The translations under genes and the position numbers were made by a program. Shown one piece after another: positions 1 through 5,448 of a stretch of 6,588 nt of DNA. The notes beneath the pieces are model-generated. The model worked only from the letters and a program-made list of their open reading frames with translations, had not been told where the DNA came from and did not search any database. This DNA is from Bacteroidia bacterium (GTDB lineage: Bacteria; Bacteroidota; Bacteroidia; Cytophagales; Cyclobacteriaceae). The DNA lies in contig JAENVX010000047.1 of the NCBI GenBank assembly GCA_016650355.1, forward strand, positions 1 through 6,588. The letters run 5' to 3'. Position 1 is the stretch's first letter. Every line of letters begins with the position of its first letter.

Positions 1-3000
1 ATAGTAGCCGACCAGATGGCACACACTATTGATAATGCGCGTTTGTATGACCAAAATGAAAAGCACAAGGAAATTCTGATAAAGCAAATTGTGGCCAGGA
101 AAAATGCTGAACTAGTAGTAAAAGAAAGTGAGGAAAAATTTCGTGGCCTGGCCGAACAATCCTTAACAGGTATTTACATTATTGAAGGTGATTATTTCAA
201 ATACGTTAATCCCTATTTTGCACAAATATTTGGGTATAGTACCAATGAACTTCTGGGAAATTTTAGAGCTGTTGATACCGTGTATGAGGCAGATCGGGAA
301 ATGGTGAGAGACACGGTGTATAAAAGGCTGAACGGAGAACCTGTAAAATCAAATTATGGATTCAGAGGAGTTAAAAAAGATGGCTCCGTAATTCACGTTG
401 AAGTGTTTGGCAAAGCGGCCAAAGTGGGGAATAACTTAATTACCATCGGTACGCTGCTGGATGTGACCGACCGTATTCAATCTGCGGAATTAATTCAGGA
501 AAGCGAGAAGAAATACCGCTCACTCATTGAACAGGCGAGCGACCCTATTCTCCTTTATTCTTTTGATGGAACGATTCACGAGTTCAATACCAGCGCGTGG
601 TCGATATCCGGATATACAAAAAAGGAATTTGCCAGCCTGAAACTGGAAGATATCCTGGTAGGGGATGTAATTCTTAATCAGGACAAGTATGCCGCACAAC
701 TCAGAAAAGAATCAGTATCGATTGCAAGAAAATTAAAAAAGAAAGATGGGTCAATATTAGAAATGGAAATTAATGCCAAGATGTTGGCAGATGGAAAGAT
801 GCTTGCCTTTGCAAGGGATGTTACAGAACGTAAAAAAGCTGAAAATGCGGTTCGGCAAAGTGAATATCGGACCAGGAAAATATTTGAATCCAACATGATA
901 GGTTTTACTATCTGGGATGCCAATGGCGACATCATTGATGGCAATGAATATTTCCTGAAAATGGTAGGCTATACCAGACAAGAGGTAGCCGATAATAAAG
1001 TGCGATGGTCTGACATGACACCACCGGAATATGCTGAAGCGGATCGAAATTCCAGAAGAGAATTAGTTGAATCAGGGGTGAGTCAGCTCTATGAAAAGGA
1101 GTTTCTCCATAAAGACGGTAGACGCATACCTATTTTAATAGGCGTGGCTCTACTCGAAGAAGGAAATGTTGAAAAAGGGATTTCCTATATTATTGATCTG
1201 ACCGAACGTAAAAAAGCAGAACGAGCGATCGAAGAAAGCGAAATCAAGTTTCACAGTCTGGTAGAGCAGGCGGGCGATGGAATTTTTATCGCCAATCGAG
1301 AACTAAGGTATATTGAGGTTAACAACATGGCTTGCTCAATGCTGGGGTACACCAAAGCAGAACTGCTAAAGTTGAGTATCAAAGAATTAGTTTCTCTATC
1401 GCCCGGTGATATACCCCTGCGATTTGCTGAGGTTTTATCAGGTGAATCAATACTTCAGGAGCGCAACCTGCTTAAAAAAGATGGCACGCTCATTCCTGTT
1501 GAAATAAACACCTCCCCTATGGAGAATGGAAATATTATGAGCATTATTCGGGATATAACCGAACGCAAAAGAGCAGAAAAGGAATTAGCCACAAGCGAAA
1601 ATTACCTTCGCTCTATTTTAGAAACAGAACCGGAATGCGTTAAGGTGCTTAACTCTAAAGGCGAACTACTTTCGATGAACCCCGCAGGCCTGACTATGGT
1701 AGAAGCAGATAATGAACAAGAGGTACTCAATCACAGGATGGTTGACTTAGTGGATCAAAAATATCGATTGGCTTTTAACCGATTAACCAAAAATGTTTTT
1801 AACGGAACCGCAGGAACATTAGAATTTGAAGTAACGGGTTTAAAAGGCGGACATCGTTGGCTTGAAACACATGCCGTTCCCATGAAAGATGTTGAAGGTA
1901 ACATTATTTCTTTGCTTGGTGTTACACGTGACATCACACAACGCAAAAAAGCAGAAGAAGCAAAGATTGATCGGGAGGCGCAGCTTCAAATGATGAACGA
2001 CAATCTGCCCGATACCATGGTCTATCAGGTAATACGCAACCAGGATGGTAAAATGAAATTTACTTATCTCAGTAAAAGTGTTCAACGCCTTACTGGCAAG
2101 TCACCAGAAGAAATTATTGAGAATCCTTACCTGCTCTACAAACTCTACCACAAAGATGATGTGGCAATGCTGACAGCGGCAGAGACTGCCTCGTTTGAAA
2201 GTATGATGCCATTTAATGTTGAAGTACGTGGATACAACGCTGCCGGAGAGTTACACCATTTTAATATACGGGCTGTGCCACGTAAACAACTCGATGGGAG
2301 TACCATTTGGGATGGCCTTCACACCGATATTACTGTGCAAAAAAAGGCGGAAGGAGAAAGACAATTCCTGCTCTCGAGGAATCAGCAAACGCTTACGAAT
2401 ATGATGGAGGGCTATGTCCTGGTAAATCATAGAGGAAATATATTAGAGGTGAATCCCTCATTTTGCCAAATGGTAGGGCACAGCCGCGAAGAGCTTTTAC
2501 AGACAGAATCTAATAAATTAACCGCAATTCTTAACCAAAAGGAAATTGAAGAGAAAATTGCAGAGACAAATGAAAAACAATCACTTCAATTTGAAACGAA
2601 GCTCTGGAAAAAAGATAAAAATATAATCGATGTTGATGTAAGTCTCTCCATAGTGACATTTGACGATCAACAGTTGGTGGCGGCATTTGTAAGAGACATA
2701 ACGGACAAGAAAAAAGCAGAAGCACTAATCCGGCAGTCTGAAGAAAAATTTAAGGCAGCATTTTATGCCAGCCCGGATTCCATTTCAATTACATCCATAA
2801 AAACAGGAAAATTGATTGAGGTCAATAGTGGGTTCACAGAAACGTTTGGTTTTTCCCGTGAAGAAGCCATTGCAAAAAGTGCCGTTGAACTTGGAATCAA
2901 TCGAAATCTCCCTAACCGGAATGAAATAGAAAAATACTTTGAAGGAGGTGGAATGGTTCAGAATGCCGAAGGAATATTATATACAAAGGCAAATGATGCG

Positions 3001-3780
3001 CGCGCATGTTTATCATCCGTGGTGAAGCTGGATTGGGGAAATGAAGCTTGTTTACTTTCCATTATAAAAGATGTTACCGAATCAAAGAGGGCGCAGCAAG
3101 AGATTGTGTCAATGAATAAACAACTCAGAGATTTGTCCACACACCTTCAAAACATCCGCGAAGAAGAACGAGCCAACATTTCCCGCGAAATTCATGATGA
3201 ACTGGGTCAACAGCTAACAGGCCTGCGAATGGATGCCTCGTGGTTGAATAAAAAAATGAAACCCAGAGAGAAAGTGACAGGCGAAAGAATCGAAGGCATG
3301 ATTGGGTTGATTGACATTACAATTAAGACAGTTAGGAGAATATCCACAGAATTGCGCCCTGGCATCCTGGATGATCTGGGCCTGTTGGCAGCCCTCGACT
3401 GGCAAAGTCAGGAATTTGAAAAACGAACTGAGATCAAGACAACATTTCATAGCAATGTCACGGAACTACACTTGGAAAAATCAACCACCTCAGGAATATT
3501 CAGAGTTTACCAGGAAAGTCTGACGAATGTAGCAAGGCATTCTGGCGCGCAGAAAGTAGAAACATTTCTTTCATTCTCAGACAATTTGATCCTGCTAACA
3601 ATCCATGACAATGGAAAGGGAATAAACGAAGTGGATATTAGTGAAAGAAAAACGCTAGGTATTGTTGGCATGAAAGAACGCGCATTGATGATGGGTGGAG
3701 AGTTTCAAATCAATGGCATTCCTGGCAAAGGAACAACTGTTACATTAAGGATTCCTGTCCCAGCTATTGTGCCAGATTAG
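1..3780 (+). CDS. Multi-PAS sensor histidine kinase, HisKA_3 (DegS/NarX) type, 5'-truncated
   Basis: Predicted cytosolic sensor kinase that autophosphorylates a histidine and passes the phosphate to a response regulator. The frame is open from base 1, so the gene starts upstream. The first residues (VADQMAHTIDNARLY) resemble a GAF-domain C-terminus, so the ATG at 16 is probably internal. Numbering from that ATG (1254 residues), eight PAS domains lie near 39-152, 163-271, 283-397, 409-516, 528-642, 654-774, 784-897 and 909-1022. Each ends in a D-[IVL]-T motif (D149, D268, D394, D513, D639, D771, D894, D1019) leading into a charged helix. HisKA_3 (about 1045-1115) contains SREIHDELGQQL with phosphoacceptor H1060, then LRPGILDDLGLLAALDW. 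HATPase_c (about 1150-1250) shows an N box (ESLTNVARHS, N1171), DNGKGI (D1198) and a GKGTTV glycine motif. No membrane segment is visible. The likely partner is the NarL-type regulator at 4130. The signal sensed cannot be read from the sequence. Confidence 0.95.
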   Translation: MVADQMAHTIDNARLYDQNEKHKEILIKQIVARKNAELVVKESEEKFRGLAEQSLTGIYIIEGDYFKYVNPYFAQIFGYSTNELLGNFRAVDTVYEADREMVRDTVYKRLNGEPVKSNYGFRGVKKDGSVIHVEVFGKAAKVGNNLITIGTLLDVTDRIQSAELIQESEKKYRSLIEQASDPILLYSFDGTIHEFNTSAWSISGYTKKEFASLKLEDILVGDVILNQDKYAAQLRKESVSIARKLKKKDGSILEMEINAKMLADGKMLAFARDVTERKKAENAVRQSEYRTRKIFESNMIGFTIWDANGDIIDGNEYFLKMVGYTRQEVADNKVRWSDMTPPEYAEADRNSRRELVESGVSQLYEKEFLHKDGRRIPILIGVALLEEGNVEKGISYIIDLTERKKAERAIEESEIKFHSLVEQAGDGIFIANRELRYIEVNNMACSMLGYTKAELLKLSIKELVSLSPGDIPLRFAEVLSGESILQERNLLKKDGTLIPVEINTSPMENGNIMSIIRDITERKRAEKELATSENYLRSILETEPECVKVLNSKGELLSMNPAGLTMVEADNEQEVLNHRMVDLVDQKYRLAFNRLTKNVFNGTAGTLEFEVTGLKGGHRWLETHAVPMKDVEGNIISLLGVTRDITQRKKAEEAKIDREAQLQMMNDNLPDTMVYQVIRNQDGKMKFTYLSKSVQRLTGKSPEEIIENPYLLYKLYHKDDVAMLTAAETASFESMMPFNVEVRGYNAAGELHHFNIRAVPRKQLDGSTIWDGLHTDITVQKKAEGERQFLLSRNQQTLTNMMEGYVLVNHRGNILEVNPSFCQMVGHSREELLQTESNKLTAILNQKEIEEKIAETNEKQSLQFETKLWKKDKNIIDVDVSLSIVTFDDQQLVAAFVRDITDKKKAEALIRQSEEKFKAAFYASPDSISITSIKTGKLIEVNSGFTETFGFSREEAIAKSAVELGINRNLPNRNEIEKYFEGGGMVQNAEGILYTKANDARACLSSVVKLDWGNEACLLSIIKDVTESKRAQQEIVSMNKQLRDLSTHLQNIREEERANISREIHDELGQQLTGLRMDASWLNKKMKPREKVTGERIEGMIGLIDITIKTVRRISTELRPGILDDLGLLAALDWQSQEFEKRTEIKTTFHSNVTELHLEKSTTSGIFRVYQESLTNVARHSGAQKVETFLSFSDNLILLTIHDNGKGINEVDISERKTLGIVGMKERALMMGGEFQINGIPGKGTTVTLRIPVPAIVPD

Positions 3781-3781
3781 G

Positions 3782-3812
3782 AATGTCATCCCGGCCTTTG
3801 TTCCTAAATCCC
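3782..3812 (+). repeat. Palindromic intergenic repeat, copy 1 (right arm decayed)
   Basis: Begins two bases after the kinase stop. The left arm ATGTCATCCCGGCCTTTG is nearly identical to the copies at 4825 and 4882, but the right arm reads TTCCTAAATCCC instead of the expected CCGGGATCCC, so the hairpin is mostly lost. This looks like an old, mutated copy. Confidence 0.75.
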
Positions 3813-3821
3813 ATAGTAGTG

Positions 3822-3855
3822 AAGTCATCCTTTTGTGCCGGGATCCAGTAAAAAC
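3822..3855 (+). repeat. Palindromic intergenic repeat, copy 2 (left arm decayed)
   Basis: Contains GTCATCC, then TTTTGTGCCGGGATCC and the tail AGTAAAAAC. The right arm is intact, while the left arm has lost the CGG that would pair with it. Same orientation as copy 1 and about 39 bases downstream of it. The A-rich tail after the palindrome recurs in the copies at 3971 and 4031. Confidence 0.75.
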
Positions 3856-3926
3856 AAATTGCATCCGATAATAAAGGGAATCATTATTAGTATTCATAAT
3901 TCTTAGCCCACGTGACTCCCTCTGGA

Positions 3927-3952
3927 TCGCGGCATTCGTGCTTCAGCCGCGA
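3927..3952. repeat. 7-bp inverted repeat, candidate hairpin
   Basis: TCGCGGC at 3927-3933 is the exact reverse complement of GCCGCGA at 3946-3952, with a 12-base loop. It is GC-rich within an AT-rich stretch and does not match the GTCATCC repeat family around it. There is no following T-run, so it does not look like a rho-independent terminator. It could be another palindromic element or chance. Confidence 0.45.
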
Positions 3953-3970
3953 AGACACACCGTAGTTAGA

Positions 3971-4009
3971 TTGTCATCCTATCCTCTTGTCCCGAGACCC
4001 AGTAAAAAG
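3971..4009 (+). repeat. Palindromic intergenic repeat, copy 3 (degenerate)
   Basis: Shows TTGTCATCC at the left, CTTGTCCCGAGACCC in the middle and right arm, and the tail AGTAAAAAG. It is recognisable by order and spacing of the shared blocks rather than by pairing, because both arms carry substitutions. Same orientation as the other copies. Confidence 0.65.
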
Positions 4010-4030
4010 CCAAAGGCACTTCCTTTGAAG

Positions 4031-4067
4031 CTTCATCCCAGCCCTTGTACCGAGATCCAGCAAAAAA
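4031..4067 (+). repeat. Palindromic intergenic repeat, copy 4 (degenerate)
   Basis: Shows CTTCATCCCAGCCCTTGTAC followed by CGAGATCCAGCAAAAAA. It matches the family layout (TCATCCC, CCTTGT, GATCC, then an A-rich tail) with several substitutions in both arms. It ends about 62 bases before the response-regulator start codon. Confidence 0.65.
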
Positions 4068-4129
4068 TTATAAAGCAATACCTATTTGAACCTTTTTACA
4101 TATCTGAAAGTTCTTTCTAATTTAGATAC

Positions 4130-4759
4130 ATGATCAGCATACTGATTGCCGATGACCATGAACTTATCCGCAGAGGATTAAAAAGTATTCTGCTGGAAGA
4201 ATTTCCAAAAGCAATCGTTGCTGAGGCGAACAACGGATTAGAATTAATTCATAAGGCGCGCAACGGAAATTGGGACATCTTTATCAGTGACATTTCAATG
4301 CCCGATAAAAGTGGATTGGACACACTAAAAATATTAAAAGAAGAATTTCCAAAAATTCCTGTATTAATTCTAAGCATGCACCCTGAAGATCAATATGCTA
4401 TTCGGGTACTACGCGCGGGTGCAGCAGGGTACCTTACCAAAGAAACCGCCCCGGATGAACTGGTAATAGCTGTACGCAAAATTTTAGCTGGCAAGCGATA
4501 CATTAGCGCGGGCGTTGCTGAAAAACTTGCAGATAACCTTGACCATGATTCAAACAAAGCGCTACACGAAACACTGTCCGACCGTGAGTTTAGCGTCTTG
4601 AAATTTATCGCTTCGGGAAAATCTGTTTCCGAAATTGCCAACAAGCTCTCATTAAGTGTCACAACCATTAGCACCTATCGTGCACGTATACTTGAAAAAA
4701 TGGGACTGCATAGCAACGCTGAACTTACGGAATACGCAATTCGAAATAGGTTGGTCTGA
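4130..4759 (+). CDS. NarL/FixJ-family response regulator (receiver + LuxR HTH)
   Basis: Complete 209-residue transcription regulator, a normal length for the family. The receiver domain (about 2-120) has the acidic pair D8/D9, phosphoacceptor D54 in FISDISMPDKSG, S82 at the switch position in LILSMH, Y101 and the conserved K104 in GYLTKE. The LuxR-type HTH (about 147-206) reads LSDREFSVLKFIASGKS, then a recognition helix around TTISTYRARILEKMGL. Phosphorylation at D54 is expected to drive dimerisation and DNA binding. HisKA_3 kinases typically pair with this regulator class, so the large kinase ending at 3780 is the likely partner, although a 349-base repeat-filled gap separates them. The ATG at 4130 starts right at the receiver's first strand (ISILIADD), which supports this start. 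There is no clear Shine-Dalgarno sequence, as is common in Bacteroidota. The regulon is unknown. Confidence 0.95.
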   Translation: MISILIADDHELIRRGLKSILLEEFPKAIVAEANNGLELIHKARNGNWDIFISDISMPDKSGLDTLKILKEEFPKIPVLILSMHPEDQYAIRVLRAGAAGYLTKETAPDELVIAVRKILAGKRYISAGVAEKLADNLDHDSNKALHETLSDREFSVLKFIASGKSVSEIANKLSLSVTTISTYRARILEKMGLHSNAELTEYAIRNRLV

Positions 4760-4760
4760 T

Positions 4761-4818
4761 CCATCAGGGCCTCTCTTCCGGCCTTGTCCCGGCCATTGTG
4801 CCTGATCCTGCTTAAAAA
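4761..4818 (+). repeat. Scrambled repeat remnant or hairpin after the regulator gene
   Basis: Begins two bases after the stop codon. It contains family fragments (CCGGCCTTGTCCCGG, then CCATTGTGCCTGATCC) and an A-rich end (TTAAAAATAAA). The arms ATCAGG (4763-4768) and CCTGAT (4801-4806) are complementary and enclose two CCGG blocks (4778-4781 and 4789-4792) that can also pair. It may be two overlapping degraded copies. Termination by this hairpin is possible, but there is no T-run after it. Confidence 0.5.
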
Positions 4819-4824
4819 TAAATG

Positions 4825-4860
4825 AATGTCATCCCGGCCTCCGTGCCGGGATCCCGTAAA
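4825..4860 (+). repeat. Palindromic intergenic repeat, best-preserved copy
   Basis: The most complete family member in the window. ATCCCGGC at 4831-4838 pairs perfectly with GCCGGGAT at 4845-4852 across a six-base loop. The palindrome is preceded by AATGTC and followed by CCCGTAAA. The next copy starts 57 bases downstream in the same orientation. Short dispersed palindromes of this kind are known in many bacteria as REP-like elements; family assignment here rests on sequence shape only. Confidence 0.85.
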
Positions 4861-4881
4861 TGAAGAGAATCATCATCCATG

Positions 4882-4920
4882 AAATGTCATCCCGGACTTT
4901 GTTCCGGAATCCCGTGCAAA
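4882..4920 (+). repeat. Palindromic intergenic repeat, well-preserved copy
   Basis: Reads AAATGTCATCCCGGACTTTG, then TTCCGGAATCCCGTGCAAA. The arms ATCCCGGA (4889-4896) and TCCGGAAT (4903-4910) pair at seven of eight positions. The change relative to the 4825 copy (GGC to GGA on the left, GCC to TCC on the right) is compensatory at the inner base pair, so pairing is kept there. Confidence 0.8.
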
Positions 4921-5051
4921 TTAAAACACACGCTATAATTTGTAGTACAAACCATGACAAGACTTTTGCTTTACAACTACAATAGTTAAACAGATACCTC
5001 TATTCATCCCTACTCATAACCTATCGTCCTTTGTCTCCTCAATAACTACCA

Positions 5052-5435
5052 ATGAAAAAGACTAAGTTAAACGTGATGATTGTAGACGACTCCTTGCTGG
5101 TTGGTGAACGAATCAGGAATTTGGTAAAAGAGCTCAAAGGCGTTTCTATCATCGCCCAGGCGGAATCTACTAAAACCGCATTGCAGTTTGTCGAGAACCA
5201 AAAACCTGATGTCATTTTACTTGACATTAATATGCCGGGAGAAAGTGGTGTTGAGTTCTTGAAAAAGGTTAAACAGTCGTACTCCAACATCATGGTCATC
5301 ATGCTCAGTAATTTTTCGGATCGGTATTACAGAAACCTGTGCAAAGAATACGGGGCTGACCATTTCTTTGATAAATCAATGGAATTTGAAAAAGTGCTGG
5401 ATGTTTTAGTTGCAACCAGACAATCACTGACCTAA
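5052..5435 (+). CDS. CheY-like single-domain response regulator
   Basis: Complete 127-residue receiver with no output domain. It has the acidic pair D12/D13 in VMIVDDS, phosphoacceptor D58 in ILLDINMPGESG, S86 in VIMLSNFS, F105 at the aromatic switch position and the conserved K108 in HFFDKS. All residues needed for phosphorylation are present. A stand-alone receiver usually acts by protein contact, as a phosphorelay step or as an adaptor; which applies here cannot be seen. It lies 13 bases before a membrane PAS sensor on the same strand, so the two are probably co-transcribed and work together. The start at 5052 gives the usual short basic lead (MKKTKLN) before the first strand, and no Shine-Dalgarno sequence precedes it. 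The 292-base gap upstream suggests its own promoter. Confidence 0.93.
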   Translation: MKKTKLNVMIVDDSLLVGERIRNLVKELKGVSIIAQAESTKTALQFVENQKPDVILLDINMPGESGVEFLKKVKQSYSNIMVIMLSNFSDRYYRNLCKEYGADHFFDKSMEFEKVLDVLVATRQSLT

Positions 5436-5448
5436 GTAATTAGAGGGG

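Larger units (their letters stand above)
3781..4129. other. Repeat-bearing intergenic region between kinase and response regulator
   Basis: This 349-base gap has no convincing gene. It holds four decayed palindromic repeat copies (listed separately), one unrelated hairpin near 3927-3952, and AT-rich sequence at 3856-3910 and 4062-4129. A 60-codon open frame at 3938-4120 runs through two repeat copies and is not protein-like. I see no clear rho-independent terminator after the kinase stop: the palindromes are followed by A-rich rather than T-rich tracts. No strong promoter stands out before 4130, although the AT-rich stretch 4062-4129 is the likely place for one. Confidence 0.75.
4760..5051. 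other. Intergenic region with repeats and AT-rich leader
   Basis: This 292-base gap has two parts. The first, 4761-4920, holds one scrambled and two well-preserved repeat copies (listed separately). The second, 4921-5051, is AT-rich, has no open frame of note, and probably carries the promoter and leader of the receiver gene at 5052. TATAATTTG at 4934-4942 is a plausible -7 type element but differs by one base of spacing from the Bacteroidota TAnnTTTG consensus, and no -33 TTG sits at the right distance, so I do not call a promoter. Confidence 0.7.

Noticed and set aside
3938..4120. 60-codon open frame on the + strand in the gap before the response regulator
   Set aside because: It is made largely of two repeat copies and a hairpin, has a proline- and lysine-rich composition unlike a folded protein, and has no ribosome binding site.
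4390..4674. 94-codon open frame on the - strand
   Set aside because: It is antisense to the conserved receiver and HTH domains of the response regulator; its low-complexity Ser/Ala/Leu content is a shadow of that coding frame.
4825..4920. Repeat hairpins as rho-independent terminators
   Set aside because: The stems are followed by A-rich or mixed sequence instead of a T-run on the + strand, and no opposing gene would use them on the - strand.
3781..4920. CRISPR array
   Set aside because: The repeat copies are imperfect, unevenly spaced and interrupted by a gene, with no uniform spacers and no cas genes.
4940..4982. Inverted repeat TTGTAGT / ACTACAA upstream of the receiver gene as an operator
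   Set aside because: Only seven bases per arm with a 29-base spacer in AT-rich DNA; easily due to chance and not backed by any other signal.
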